A DNA stretch of 64,000 nucleotides from Allobosea sp. TND4EK4 (GCF_900156025.1 NZ_FTMO01000005.1:186001-250000), one strand, 5' to 3'; counted from the stretch's first letter, positions 24,406-33,619 are shown. Translations and numbers: made by a program. Notes: generated from the sequence alone by a model not told the origin.

Positions 24406-25254
24406 CTACTGCGGAACGGCCGGAGCGCTCTTGATCACATCGATGCGGACATCCCCCAGCCCGGCGGCGATCCCGTCAGCGATCCTCAGCGCCAGGCAGC
24501 GATAGCCGCCATCGACGAGATGCAACCCGTCCATCCCGACGAGATCCTCGGGGCTGAACTGGCTGGACCGCGCCCAGCCTTTCATCATCGCATAGCGCGG
24601 AAACAGCGCCACATTCTGGTCATGCGCGATGCGCGCGAGGATGCCGCGATAATCGTCGTAATGCGGGTATCGGCCCGCGCGCGGAAGCCAGGGAAGGTCC
24701 ATGAGGATCATGTCGGTGCCGGCATCGCGAGCCTTGGCGATGCCCTTGCGCAGGATCTTGCCGAGCTTGTCCTCGCCAATGTCGCGGATCGCGTCGTTGA
24801 CGACGGTCTGCCAGATCACGAGCGCCGGCTTCTCGTCGAACACGTCGGCATCCATGCGCAGGAGCATGTCGTAGGCCGACTGCCCGCCCACGCCCTTGTT
24901 GAGGACACGGACATCGGCCCGCGGCAGGCGGCGGCGTAGCTCGCTCTGGAGCACTGCGGGATAGCTTTTGTCCTCGGTGCTGGCGCCGGAGCCGGCCGTC
25001 GTCGAGGAACCGAGCGCGACGATGACGAGGCGGCCGGTTTCCTGCAGCGCGCGCCGCGCCGCCGGCAGCGCCGGCTGGAAGGGTTGCTGCGCCATCCCCG
25101 CACGGCAGCGCGCATCGGCGCCCGCGAACGGCGCGGCCGGCGCCGCTGCGGCTCCGCCACTCAGCGCGGCGAGAGTGAGGACGAGGGCGCAGCCGAGACC
25201 GGCGCGGGAGCGGCCCGCGCGGCGCCTGCGCGACTGGTGACCGTGCGATACCAC
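24406..25254 (-). CDS. SGNH/GDSL-family hydrolase
   Basis: 282 residues from GTG 25254. An N-terminal export signal (GCALVLTLAALSGGAAAAP), then the SGNH blocks: VIVALGSSTTAGSGAS (nucleophile Ser), NKGVGGQSAYDM (Gly), VIWQTVVND (Asn) and MDGLHLVDGGY (Asp-x-x-His). Probably an esterase or deacylase of a periplasmic polymer. The start overlaps the end of opgC by 94 bp; AGGGG upstream and the signal peptide support it over internal ATGs. Coupled to OpgC, it may remove or move acyl groups on periplasmic glucans (inference). Confidence 0.82.
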   Translation of the reverse strand: MVSHGHQSRRRRAGRSRAGLGCALVLTLAALSGGAAAAPAAPFAGADARCRAGMAQQPFQPALPAARRALQETGRLVIVALGSSTTAGSGASTEDKSYPAVLQSELRRRLPRADVRVLNKGVGGQSAYDMLLRMDADVFDEKPALVIWQTVVNDAIRDIGEDKLGKILRKGIAKARDAGTDMILMDLPWLPRAGRYPHYDDYRGILARIAHDQNVALFPRYAMMKGWARSSQFSPEDLVGMDGLHLVDGGYRCLALRIADGIAAGLGDVRIDVIKSAPAVPQ

Positions 25255-26384
25255 GACAGAAAAACCCCTAGCCCGGCAGAGACTGTAACGCCGCCGGCGC
25301 ACACCGCCAACTGGACGGTCAGATCGAAGGATGCCTCGGCGAGCAGCACCTGGCCGATCACCGCGAGGACGATGCCGACGCAGAAGACATGCAGGGAATT
25401 CTGCCCCGTCTTGGCCAGGATGCGCCCCAGCGCCGAGCGGGAAAGCGCATCGCCGGCCGGCAGCCATCGTACGGCAAGCCAAGTCAGAGCGCCGACATGG
25501 CCGAGCCGGCTCCAGGCGAGGTTCGTCTTGTCGGAACCGAGCTGGACCGAGTCGAACCAGTCGTTGAAAGCGGCGATACCGGTGGGATTGCTCAGCGTCA
25601 CCTTCGCATAGCAGGAGAAGACGATGAATCCGATGGCGAGCGCATCCAGCCAGCGCAGCCGGGGGGCTGCGAGGCCGAGCTGGTTCGAGCGGCCGAGAAC
25701 CACGCCCATCACGAAGACGACCTGCCACGCGAACGGATTGAAGAACCACGTTCCGCCCGAATTCGGAAGGTTGAGATCGAGCGCCAGCGCCCCCTGCCAG
25801 ATCGCGAGCGAGAGGCCCAGCGCCAGCACGGGGCTGAACCGGACAGCGTAGTAGATGGCCGGAAACAACGCGAGCAGCACGATGTAAAGCGGCAGGATGT
25901 CGAGATAGGACGGCTGATAGGTCAGCGTCAGCGCGCCGAGCAGCGCCTCGGCCGTATCGCGGAAGAAGGGCTGGACGTTGATCAACTCGATATAGAGCGG
26001 GTTCTGCGTATGCGTCACCGCGGCAGCGATCACCCCGCAGACGATGATGAAAACGGCGATATGCGCGATGTAGAGCGTCCACAGCCGCGCTCCGAGCTTC
26101 AGCATCGCGATCGGCAGCCCTCGCCGCTCGATCAGCCCGCCATAGGCGAGCGTCGCGGAGACGCCTGCCAGCAGCACGAAGATGTCGGCAGCGTCCGAGA
26201 ACCCGAAATTATGCGGCGTATAGGCCGCAACCACGTTTCCCGGCATATGGTTGATGAAGATGATCAGCAGGCACAAGCCGCGGATGACGTCGATGCGGGC
26301 GTCACGGGCCGGCTTGTCGGTCACGGCGCCTGGCCCGGCGGAGCCGGAGAGAATGAAGCGCCGAAATTGCGGAGCGACCGACAC
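25161..26384 (-). CDS. opgC: OpgC domain acyltransferase
   Basis: 407-residue membrane protein of about ten TM helices. It starts RDARIDVIRGLCLLIIFINH with the OpgC/acyltransferase-3-like Asp-x-x-Arg-Gly pattern and continues YTPHNFGFSDAADIFVLLAG. OpgC succinylates osmoregulated periplasmic glucans. The GTG start at 26384 has GAGGAC nine bases upstream. An exact EcfG promoter lies 32 bp upstream, suggesting stress control of glucan modification. It overlaps the SGNH hydrolase gene. Confidence 0.85.
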   Translation of the reverse strand: MSVAPQFRRFILSGSAGPGAVTDKPARDARIDVIRGLCLLIIFINHMPGNVVAAYTPHNFGFSDAADIFVLLAGVSATLAYGGLIERRGLPIAMLKLGARLWTLYIAHIAVFIIVCGVIAAAVTHTQNPLYIELINVQPFFRDTAEALLGALTLTYQPSYLDILPLYIVLLALFPAIYYAVRFSPVLALGLSLAIWQGALALDLNLPNSGGTWFFNPFAWQVVFVMGVVLGRSNQLGLAAPRLRWLDALAIGFIVFSCYAKVTLSNPTGIAAFNDWFDSVQLGSDKTNLAWSRLGHVGALTWLAVRWLPAGDALSRSALGRILAKTGQNSLHVFCVGIVLAVIGQVLLAEASFDLTVQLAVCAGGVTVSAGLGVFLSWYRTVTSRAGAARAAPAPVSAAPSSSLSPR

Positions 26385-26415
26385 GGGGCAACGTCCTCGA
26401 AAGCCTGCAAAAGGG

Positions 26416-26440
26416 AACGTCGGGTCGGGACTCCTGTTCC
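26416..26440 (-). promoter_or_regulatory. EcfG general-stress promoter of opgC
   Basis: Minus strand GGAAC (26440-26436), 16 bases, CGTT (26419-26416): exact consensus, -10 ending about 31 bp before the GTG start of opgC. Confidence 0.6.
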
Positions 26441-26662
26441 GCTTCCGGCCGTTGAAGCTGAACGGAACCTGCCTGCTCCGTTCATCTGGCGTTCATATAG
26501 GGCGCCATGCTTAACGTCACCTTTCCGAGGCGTCACAAGCGCGTGTGAGGCTGCAGGACGATCGTGGCATTGTCGGGAGATGCGGCGCGCCTGGGACCGC
26601 AGCCACGGGATCGTGATCGGCGAGGCTCGATCGGATCGCGAGGCCTGGACGCCCGAGGTCCG

Positions 26663-27271
26663 TCAATAAGGCGGCTCGGAGTGGACGGGCTTCCCGTCGA
26701 TCAGGAGCCTCTTGATCGCCGCATCGCCGGAGGGCGAGACTGCGGCGACGACCTCGATGCGCGCCTTCTCGGTCCGCTCGATGGCTACCCCCTGGCCCTG
26801 GGGCACGAAATAGCTCTCGATGCCATAGGACACGCCGAGGCGCCGGCGCCCGCCCGAACAATCGAGCCGTCCGTCCTCGGCCCGCGCGCAGGCGCTGGTC
26901 GAGGTCACGCGCCCTGCGATCACGGTCGCGCCCGCAACGGGCGCGGGCTTCTCCCGCGAAACGCTCTCGGCGCGCACGAAGCCGTCCGGTCCCGGCTTCA
27001 GCGTGACATAGACCTGCTCCCCGCGCCGGAAACCGCTGGCGTTGCCCGCATCGACCGTCCCGATCTCATAGGCGAAGACGACGTAATCGCCCCTGAACAG
27101 GTCGCGCGGATCGACCGGCACGGTTCGCAGCCGAACCTCCGCACCCGTCTGCAGGATGCTCGCGCGTTGTTGGACCAGTGCGAGCAGCGCCAGCGAGAGC
27201 AGGACCACCGTCGCGAAGGCACGCCAGGCGAGCGGGACTTTGCCAGCCAGCGCATCGGCCGAAAGGCGCAT
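26663..27271 (-). CDS. GDYXXLXY domain protein
   Basis: 202 residues. One TM helix (AFATVVLLSLALLALVQQRA), then an extracytoplasmic domain with the diagnostic motif RGDYVVFAYEI and VDPRDLFRGDY, as in the GDYXXLXY family. Function unknown. Its ATG overlaps the TGA of the DUF2157 gene (TGATG), the usual partner of this family. Confidence 0.85.
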   Translation of the reverse strand: MRLSADALAGKVPLAWRAFATVVLLSLALLALVQQRASILQTGAEVRLRTVPVDPRDLFRGDYVVFAYEIGTVDAGNASGFRRGEQVYVTLKPGPDGFVRAESVSREKPAPVAGATVIAGRVTSTSACARAEDGRLDCSGGRRRLGVSYGIESYFVPQGQGVAIERTEKARIEVVAAVSPSGDAAIKRLLIDGKPVHSEPPY

Positions 27272-28563
27272 CACATCGCCTCCCTGGCTGGTGGGGGATT
27301 GAGCAGCGCGAAGAGACGCCTCGCGCCGGCTGCGACGGCGATCAGAACCACGCCCGCCACGAGGAAGAACAGCGACTGGTCGAGCAGCGTGCCGATCGTG
27401 CGCCAGAGCAGGACCAGGATCGCGACGCCGAACAGAAGCGAGCCGGCCAGCAGCAGCCGCCGCACCCCGCCGGCGCCGCCGGCGACCACGAGCGCCATCG
27501 CCGACAGAAGGATCAGGCTGGCGACAGCCACCTTCCCGACGATCCCTGCCGCAACCCCGCTCCAGAAGACGGCCGGCACGAGCAGGGCGCAGGCGAGTCC
27601 GGCGGCCAGGGGCCAGGCAAAGCGCCGCTCGCGGGCGATGGCAGCCAGCAGCAGGACCAGGAGGGCCGCGACCGCATAGGCCTGGAAGACGAGAGGGAAA
27701 GCCCGCCCCGCTTGCGATTCGGGCGCTTCGAGGATGCGGAACAGCTCGACATTGAGCGCCACCACGAAGCCCATCAGCCCCCAGGGGAGGCACGCCGTCA
27801 GCAGCGCCGGCTGGCCACGGTCCAGCGCCAGCGCCCCCATTGCGACGAAAGCAGCGGAGACCGCGAGCCCATAGGCCAGCAGCCCGTAATTGAAGCTGCC
27901 AAAATACCAGTGCCCGGGCAGCGTGCCGAGCCAGAACGCGGCGGCGAGCACCGCCAGATGGTGCACCATTCGGTTTTGCCGCGAGAGCGCGATCCACAGC
28001 GCCGGCAGATAGAGCACGAGGAAACCGGGATGCGGGCCCGCTTCCGCCTCGCTCCAGCGTCCGCCGCTCCAGGCCACGATCGCGACGAAGGCGATGGCAA
28101 GCGCCCCGTTCGACCTCATCAGCAGGCCGGCGACGAGTGCGCCCAGCGCCAGCAGCAAAGCTCCGCCCGGCCAATCCTGCGGCAGATGATACATCTGGCC
28201 AACGAGCGCGAGGCCCGCACCGTAGATCAGGACGCCGCAGGTGGAGGCCGCTTCCGCGCCCCCGCTCGATCCCGACTTCTGAAGCCGCCAGGCCAGGGCG
28301 AAGGTCGCAGCGATGCCTGCCACGATCAGGCCGAGCTTCGTCAAGCGCGGGATCGCTTCCCAATTCGCAGCGACGAAAGCCGCGACGCTGGCGGCGATCA
28401 GCAACCCGCCGAACAGCCCGAGCAGGGCCGGGAGGCGAAACCCTCCATCCTCGCGTGCCACATCGCGCCGGATGGCGTCCGCGGCCTGGGTCTCGAGATA
28501 GCCCGCGCCGACCCATCGCGTCAGGTCGGCGTCGAGTCGCTTGCGATAGGAGCCGGTCAGCAT
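27271..28563 (-). CDS. DUF2157 membrane protein
   Basis: 430 residues from ATG 28563 (TTG 28572 is possible). A short cytoplasmic N-terminal helix domain (LDADLTRWVGAGYLETQAAD) is followed by about 12 hydrophobic helices, the DUF2157 arrangement (VAAFVAANWEAIPRLTKLGL is a typical signature). Function unknown. Co-transcribed with the GDYXXLXY gene. Confidence 0.85.
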   Translation of the reverse strand: MLTGSYRKRLDADLTRWVGAGYLETQAADAIRRDVAREDGGFRLPALLGLFGGLLIAASVAAFVAANWEAIPRLTKLGLIVAGIAATFALAWRLQKSGSSGGAEAASTCGVLIYGAGLALVGQMYHLPQDWPGGALLLALGALVAGLLMRSNGALAIAFVAIVAWSGGRWSEAEAGPHPGFLVLYLPALWIALSRQNRMVHHLAVLAAAFWLGTLPGHWYFGSFNYGLLAYGLAVSAAFVAMGALALDRGQPALLTACLPWGLMGFVVALNVELFRILEAPESQAGRAFPLVFQAYAVAALLVLLLAAIARERRFAWPLAAGLACALLVPAVFWSGVAAGIVGKVAVASLILLSAMALVVAGGAGGVRRLLLAGSLLFGVAILVLLWRTIGTLLDQSLFFLVAGVVLIAVAAGARRLFALLNPPPAREAM

Positions 28564-28617
28564 CGCGGGCAATCTGGCACGGCGGGCGCGATCAGGGCTA
28601 GAGGCACCTGCCAGACC

Positions 28618-28706
28618 TCATTCTCGGGCGAAGCATGGCTTCGACCCGGGAATCGCGTGCCGGCTGGCCGACCTGTCGAGCGATGCCCGGGGCAAGCCGA
28701 GCATGG
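28618..28706. repeat. Palindromic intergenic repeat, copy 3
   Basis: 89 bp starting TCATTCTCGGGC and ending GCCGAGCATGG. It lies between the DUF2157 start and the thrS stop. More degenerate than copies 2, 4 and 5. Confidence 0.5.
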
Positions 28707-28723
28707 CGCCAGCTTTGCGGCCC

Positions 28724-30727
28724 TCAGCCCCTGAGTGCCTTCGCCTTCGCCTTCCGTACCAGATCCGGCGCCTGCGCCTCGCCCGTCAGCACCGCCATCA
28801 CCTCTGCGAGCGACATGACGGTCTGGGCCTGGCTGCCCAGGCGGCGGATCGTCACGGTCTTCTCCTCAGCCTCGCGCTTGCCGACGGCGAGGATCACCGG
28901 GACCTTCGCCAGTGAGTGCTCGCGCACCTTGTAGGAGATCTTCTCGTTGCGCAGATCGGCGCGGGCGCGCAGCCCCTCCGAGAGAAGCGCCATCGTGACT
29001 TCCTCGGCATAGGCGTCGGCGTCCGAGACGATCGGGCAGACCACCACCTGCTCGGGCGCCAGCCAGAGCGGGAAATGCCCGGCATGATGCTCGATCAGGA
29101 TGCCGGTGAAGCGCTCCAGCGAGCCGCAGATCGCGCGGTGGACCATGACCGGCTGCTTCTTCTCGCCATCGGCGCCGATATAGAAGGCCCCGAAGCGCTC
29201 CGGCAGGTTGAAGTCGACCTGCGTGGTGCCGCATTGCCAGTCGCGGCCGATGGCGTCGCGCAGGACATATTCGAACTTCGGCCCGTAGAAGGCACCCTCG
29301 CCCGGATTGATCTCGGTCTTGATCCGGTTGCCGGACTGGGCCGCGATCTGTTCCAGCACCTTGCCCATCACCGCCTCGGCATGGTCCCAGACGGCGTCGG
29401 AGCCGACACGCTTCTCCGGTCGGGTCGAGAGCTTGATGACGAGATCGTCGGTGAAGCCGAAATCCTCGTAGACCGAGAGGATCAGGTCGTTGATCTTCAG
29501 GCATTCGGCCGCGAGCTGGTCCTCCGTGCAGAAGACATGCGCATCATCCTGCGTGAACCCGCGCACCCGCATCAGCCCGTGCAGCGCGCCGGAGGGCTCG
29601 TAGCGATGCACGTTCCCGAATTCGGCAAGCCGGATCGGCAGATCGCGATAGCTCTTCAGCCCATGCTTGAAGATCTGGACATGGCCCGGGCAGTTCATCG
29701 GCTTCAGGGCGAAGACCTTGTGATCCCGGTCCTTGTCGTTCGGATTCTCGAAGGCCGAGGCCGATTTTACCGCGAACATGTTGTCCTGGTACCAGCCCCA
29801 ATGACCGGAGGTCTCCCAGAGCGACTTGTCGAGTACCTGCGGGGCGTTGACCTCCTCATAGTCGGCGGCGAGGCGCCGGCGCATATAGGCGATGATCTCC
29901 TGAAACAGCCGCCAGCCCTTGGAGTGCCAGAACACGACGCCCGGCCCCTCCTCCTGGAAATGGAAGAGGTCCATCTCCCGGCCGAGCTTGCGGTGATCGC
30001 GCTTCTCCGCTTCCTCGATCTGCTTGAGATAGGCGTCGAGGTCTTCCTGCTTGGCGAAGGCAGTGCCGTAGATGCGCGTCAGCATCGCGTTGTTGCTGTC
30101 GCCGCGCCAATAGGCGCCGGCCGTCTTCATCAGCTTGAAGGCGTTGCCGACCTTGCCGACCGAGGTCATGTGCGGGCCGCGGCAGAGGTCGATCCAGGCG
30201 CCCTGCGCATACATCTTCAGCGACTGGTCGGCGGGGATCGCATCGACCAGCTCGACCTTGTAGGCCTCGCCCTTCGCGGCGAAGAAATCCTTCGCCTTGT
30301 CGCGGCTCCAGATCTCCTTGGTGAAGGGTTTGTCGCGCGCGATGATCTCCCGCATCTTCTTCTCGATGACCGGGAGATCCTCGGGCGTGAAGGGCTCGTT
30401 GCGGGCGAAATCGTAGAAGAACCCATTCTCGATGACCGGGCCGATCGTCACCTGCGTGCCGGGAAAGAGCTCCTGCACGGCTTCCGCAAGCACATGGGCC
30501 GTGTCGTGGCGGATCAGTTCCAGCGCACGCGGATCCTCGCGGTTGAGGAACTCGATCCTGGCGTCGCGCTCGATCGGGTCCGCCAGATCGACGACCGTGC
30601 CGTCGAGCGCCATCGCCACCGTGCGCTTCAGGAGAGAGGGAGAAATGCCCTTGGCGATGTCGACCCCGGTGATGCCGGAGGGAAATTCGCGCTGGGCGCC
30701 ATCGGGAAAGGTCAGGGAGATCGTCAT
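28724..30727 (-). CDS. thrS: Threonyl-tRNA synthetase
   Basis: 667 residues. N-terminal TGS domain ([20 protein letters not shown]), editing (SAD) domain with [15 protein letters not shown], class II catalytic core with the zinc Cys in [15 protein letters not shown], motif 2 around [20 protein letters not shown] and motif 3 [13 protein letters not shown], then the anticodon-binding domain. It charges tRNA-Thr. The 5' leader contains unusual interleaved inverted repeats (30749-30830), a possible control element. Confidence 0.97.
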   Translation of the reverse strand: MTISLTFPDGAQREFPSGITGVDIAKGISPSLLKRTVAMALDGTVVDLADPIERDARIEFLNREDPRALELIRHDTAHVLAEAVQELFPGTQVTIGPVIENGFFYDFARNEPFTPEDLPVIEKKMREIIARDKPFTKEIWSRDKAKDFFAAKGEAYKVELVDAIPADQSLKMYAQGAWIDLCRGPHMTSVGKVGNAFKLMKTAGAYWRGDSNNAMLTRIYGTAFAKQEDLDAYLKQIEEAEKRDHRKLGREMDLFHFQEEGPGVVFWHSKGWRLFQEIIAYMRRRLAADYEEVNAPQVLDKSLWETSGHWGWYQDNMFAVKSASAFENPNDKDRDHKVFALKPMNCPGHVQIFKHGLKSYRDLPIRLAEFGNVHRYEPSGALHGLMRVRGFTQDDAHVFCTEDQLAAECLKINDLILSVYEDFGFTDDLVIKLSTRPEKRVGSDAVWDHAEAVMGKVLEQIAAQSGNRIKTEINPGEGAFYGPKFEYVLRDAIGRDWQCGTTQVDFNLPERFGAFYIGADGEKKQPVMVHRAICGSLERFTGILIEHHAGHFPLWLAPEQVVVCPIVSDADAYAEEVTMALLSEGLRARADLRNEKISYKVREHSLAKVPVILAVGKREAEEKTVTIRRLGSQAQTVMSLAEVMAVLTGEAQAPDLVRKAKAKALRG

Positions 30728-30748
30728 GGACCTGATGTCCTGCTCACT

Positions 30749-30830
30749 CGGGGATACGAACCCCGTAAGACAAGGCCGGATACGTCTGCGAATGCCTTCA
30801 GGGCGCGTATCCGGTGAAGCGGCCTGAAGG
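30749..30830 (-). promoter_or_regulatory. Structured thrS leader: pseudoknot-like repeats and T-arm-like hairpin
   Basis: Read in the mRNA sense there are two interleaved perfect pairs: CCTTCAGG (30830-30823) with CCTGAAGG (30802-30795), and CCGGATACG (30814-30806) with CGTATCCGG (30784-30776). The order is A-B-A'-B', an H-type pseudoknot geometry. Next comes a 5-bp stem with a 7-base loop, CGGGG-TTCGTAT-CCCCG (30765-30749), shaped like a tRNA T-arm, ending 21 bases before the thrS start. Inference: a tRNA-mimic or regulatory leader. Confidence 0.5.
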
Positions 30831-30976
30831 GAAGTGACGGCCTATACGACGATCCCGGCCCGCGCAATCGCGGTCGCGCCGACCTTGCCGATTTGTCATG
30901 CTCCCGTCAGCGCGGCGCAACGGGGCCGCAATCATGGTCGAGCTTGCCATCGATCATCCGGAAAGGACTGCCGATC

Positions 30977-31207
30977 ATGACCCGCATCGTTCTCGCCGCC
31001 CTCATGCTCACCGCAGCGATCCCGGCCTTCGCGCAGGACCGGGCCGCGGTACGCACCGCCTGCCAGGCTGATTTCGCCAGGAACTGCCCCGGCATCATGC
31101 CCGGCGGCGGCCGCCTGATGGCCTGCCTGAAAGAGAAGCCGGACCAGTTCTCGCAAACTTGCAGGGACGCGCTCAGGACGGCGCAGGCCCAACGCCAGGG
31201 CCGTTGA
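30977..31207 (+). CDS. Small exported cysteine-rich-repeat protein
   Basis: 76 residues: signal peptide (MTRIVLAALMLTAAIPAFAQ), then one cysteine-rich repeat of the GLG1 type (ACQADFARNCPGIMPGGGRL, MACLKEKPDQFSQTCRDAL). Four cysteines are spaced for two disulphides. GAAAGGA upstream of ATG 30977 fixes the start; an upstream extension to 30893 would bury the signal peptide. Its end overlaps the convergent yidD gene by 35 bp. Confidence 0.78.
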   Translation: MTRIVLAALMLTAAIPAFAQDRAAVRTACQADFARNCPGIMPGGGRLMACLKEKPDQFSQTCRDALRTAQAQRQGR

Positions 31208-31604
31208 GGCCGGTCGTTTCAAGGGCGAGCGGGGCCGGCTCGTTCGTGCCCCGCCAGCGTCCGTAGGACCAGGGCCGGTACCAGCGGGAGCCAAGGGGCA
31301 AGGCCTCGCAGACGATGTCGATGCCGCTGGTTCCCCAGGGATTGCAGCGGCAAATCCGCGCGAGGCCCATCCAGCCGCCGCGCCACAGGCCGAAGCGCTG
31401 GATGGCCTCGTCCGTATAGGCCGAGCAGCTGGGCCAGTGACGGCAATGGCGGCCGACCAGCATGGACAGGCTGAGCTGATAGCCGCGGATCAGCAGGTGA
31501 GCGGAGGCGCGCGGCAGCCGCCCGATCTTTCGCCGCAGCGAAAATCTTTGCTTAACAGAGACCTGATCAAATAAAGCGTCCAGATCGTTTCGTTCAGCCT
31601 TCAC
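31173..31604 (-). CDS. yidD: Membrane protein insertion efficiency factor YidD
   Basis: 143 residues. The YidD core is clear: LIRGYQLSLSMLVGRHCRHW, PSCSAYTDEAI, CRCNPWGTSGIDIV. It assists YidC-dependent membrane protein insertion. There is no ATG; GTG 31604 is the best start because GAGGAAAG precedes it. Both ends are longer than the usual ~70-90 residues, with about 35 extra residues before the core and a Pro/Gly-rich tail. It is divergent from the acid phosphatase gene with only 30 bp between them. Confidence 0.85.
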   Translation of the reverse strand: MKAERNDLDALFDQVSVKQRFSLRRKIGRLPRASAHLLIRGYQLSLSMLVGRHCRHWPSCSAYTDEAIQRFGLWRGGWMGLARICRCNPWGTSGIDIVCEALPLGSRWYRPWSYGRWRGTNEPAPLALETTGLNGPGVGPAPS

Positions 31605-31634
31605 CGCACCCGCTTTCCTCGACCGAAGCTTATT

Positions 31635-32366
31635 ATGATGCGCGCCTCGCCTCTTCGCCATGCCCTCGCGGGCTGCGGCCTCCTGCTCGGCCTCGTGCTC
31701 GCCTCGTCGGCAGGTGCGCAGCAGCGTCCCTACCTGCTGTGGCTGGACGGCGCCCATATCGACGTCGCCAAGATCATCGGCCTGCCTCCGGCCCAGAACT
31801 CGCCCGAGGCGAAAGCCGAATATGAGCAGGTCCTGAAGCTCACCCTCGAGCGCACGCCCGAGCGGGAGAAGCAGGCCATCGCCGACCAGCGCCAGGGGCT
31901 CGTCAACTTCCTCAACGGCATCGACACCAAATATGTCGACAATACCCATCGCGAAGTCCGTCTGCTCTTCCGCGAGGCCCAGGTCGAGCTCGCCATCCTG
32001 CTCAAGAGCGTCCACCGCCTGACCAGCCGCCAACGCCCCTTCAGCGTCTGGAACAAGGTCCGCGTCAAGCCCTGCCCCGGCGCGCGGCCGGACGGCACCT
32101 CCTTCCCCTCCGCGCACGCGGCCACGGCAGCGCTCTACGCGGAATTGCTGAAGACCGCCGTGCCGAGCATGGCCGAGCCATTGGAAGACAGGGTCAGGAG
32201 CTATGATGAAAGCCGCCTGATCTGCGGCTTCCACTACCAGAGCGATCTCGCCGCCGGTGACAAGGTCGGCCGCGCCGTCGCCAAGGCGCTGCTCGCGGAC
32301 AAGGCGTTCAAGGCCCGCTTCGACGAGACGATTCCCGAGATCAAGGTCGCGCTCGGCGTGAAGTGA
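31635..32366 (+). CDS. Class A-type (PAP2) acid phosphatase
   Basis: 243 residues. Signal peptide (HALAGCGLLLGLVLASSAGA), then the vanadate-type phosphatase motifs: SRQRPF, the SFPSAHAATAA block (PSxH) and SRLICGFHYQSDLAAG (SRxxxxxHxxxD). A periplasmic non-specific phosphatase. The stop abuts the convergent NifU-like gene. Confidence 0.88.
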   Translation: MMRASPLRHALAGCGLLLGLVLASSAGAQQRPYLLWLDGAHIDVAKIIGLPPAQNSPEAKAEYEQVLKLTLERTPEREKQAIADQRQGLVNFLNGIDTKYVDNTHREVRLLFREAQVELAILLKSVHRLTSRQRPFSVWNKVRVKPCPGARPDGTSFPSAHAATAALYAELLKTAVPSMAEPLEDRVRSYDESRLICGFHYQSDLAAGDKVGRAVAKALLADKAFKARFDETIPEIKVALGVK

Positions 32367-32813
32367 TCAGGCGGCCGCCTCGCGCCGCCGCGCCTCGATC
32401 TGGTCGATCGCATCGACCACAGCGTCGAAGGTGAGCATTGTCGAGGCGTGCCGCGCCTTGTAGTCGCGCACCGGCACCAGCACGGCAAGGTCCGCCCATT
32501 TGCCCTGCGGCGGCTCGCCATTCTGTTTGAGGATCGCGCGCGCCTGCTCGCGCAGCTCACGCAGCTCCTGCGCCGTCGAGCCGACGACGTGCTGCGCCAT
32601 GATCGAGGACGAGGCCTGGCCGAGCGCGCAGGCCTTCACCTCATGCCCGAAGCCGGTCACGACATCGCCCTCCATCGTCAGGTCGACGGTCACGGTCGAA
32701 CCACAGAGCTTGGAATGGGCGCGGGCCGTCGCGTCCGGAGATGGCAGGCGCTCCAGCAGCGGAATATTCGCTGCGAGGGAGAGAATGCGCTTGTTGTAGA
32801 CGTCGTCCAGCAT
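32367..32813 (-). CDS. NifU/SufU-like iron-sulphur scaffold protein
   Basis: 148 residues of the IscU/SufU fold ([54 protein letters not shown]). Two of the three cluster cysteines are present, Cys37 and Cys62. The third position, usually Cys, reads RHASTML (His122-Ala-Ser124). That may be a feature of this alphaproteobacterial subgroup or imply another ligand. Proposed role: scaffold or sulphur relay in cluster assembly; no suf genes are adjacent. Confidence 0.82.
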   Translation of the reverse strand: MLDDVYNKRILSLAANIPLLERLPSPDATARAHSKLCGSTVTVDLTMEGDVVTGFGHEVKACALGQASSSIMAQHVVGSTAQELRELREQARAILKQNGEPPQGKWADLAVLVPVRDYKARHASTMLTFDAVVDAIDQIEARRREAAA

Positions 32814-32977
32814 GGCAGCTTCCCGTCTGCGGGCTGGCAAGCCCGCTCCGCGCACCAATATAAGCTTGATCGCGATGCGGCGGGAGGGCATGGACGCTTC
32901 CTCTCGCTGCATGGCGGGATGTTGCCGCTGGCCTGCGCCGTACGAGGGCATGACAGGCACCGAATGCGAGGCGAATC

Positions 32978-33619
32978 ATGACCTCAGTGGTCAAGACCCT
33001 GCCGGTCGGCAGGGCCTCCCCCGCCGCCGACAAGATCATCGGCAGGCGGCCGACGCGCGAGGAGGCCGAGGAGGCCGTCCGCACCCTCATCCGCTGGGCC
33101 GGAGACGACCCTGCGCGCGAGGGTCTGGCCGAGACGCCGCAGCGCGTGGTCAAGGCCTATGGCGAGCTCTATCGCGGCTATGGCGAGGACCCGCGCGACA
33201 TTCTCGATCGCGTTTTCGAGGAGGTCGAGGGCTATCAGGACATGGTCCTGGTCCGCGACATTCCGTTCCATTCGCATTGCGAGCATCACATGGCGCCCTT
33301 CTTCGGCAAGGCGCATATCGGCTATTATCCGTCCGGCGGCGTGATCGGGCTCTCCAAGCTTGCCCGCGTCGTCGAGGTCTTCGCCCGCCGCCTGCAGACG
33401 CAGGAGACGATGACGGCCCAGATCGCCGATGCGATCGAGGACAGCCTGAGGCCACGCGGCATCGCCGTGCTGATCGAGGCCGAGCATATGTGCATGTCGA
33501 TGCGCGGCGTGCAGAAGCAGGGGTCCTCGACCATGACCAGCCAGTATCGCGGCCTGTTCCGCGACGATCCCGCCGAGCAGGTCCGGTTCTTCACCATGGC
33601 CAAGGCGCCCGGGCTGTGA
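32978..33619 (+). CDS. folE: GTP cyclohydrolase I
   Basis: 213 residues. The zinc and active-site segments are intact: [20 protein letters not shown] (Cys and His ligands) and [20 protein letters not shown]. It makes 7,8-dihydroneopterin triphosphate for folate and queuosine-type pathways. Its TGA overlaps the GTG start of hisI, so the two genes are coupled. Confidence 0.96.
   Translation: MTSVVKTLPVGRASPAADKIIGRRPTREEAEEAVRTLIRWAGDDPAREGLAETPQRVVKAYGELYRGYGEDPRDILDRVFEEVEGYQDMVLVRDIPFHSHCEHHMAPFFGKAHIGYYPSGGVIGLSKLARVVEVFARRLQTQETMTAQIADAIEDSLRPRGIAVLIEAEHMCMSMRGVQKQGSSTMTSQYRGLFRDDPAEQVRFFTMAKAPGL

Noticed and set aside
24406-26082. 558-codon frame covering SGNH hydrolase and most of opgC
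   Set aside because: Its N-terminal two thirds is an Arg-rich shadow of opgC; the real hydrolase begins at GTG 25254 with a signal peptide.
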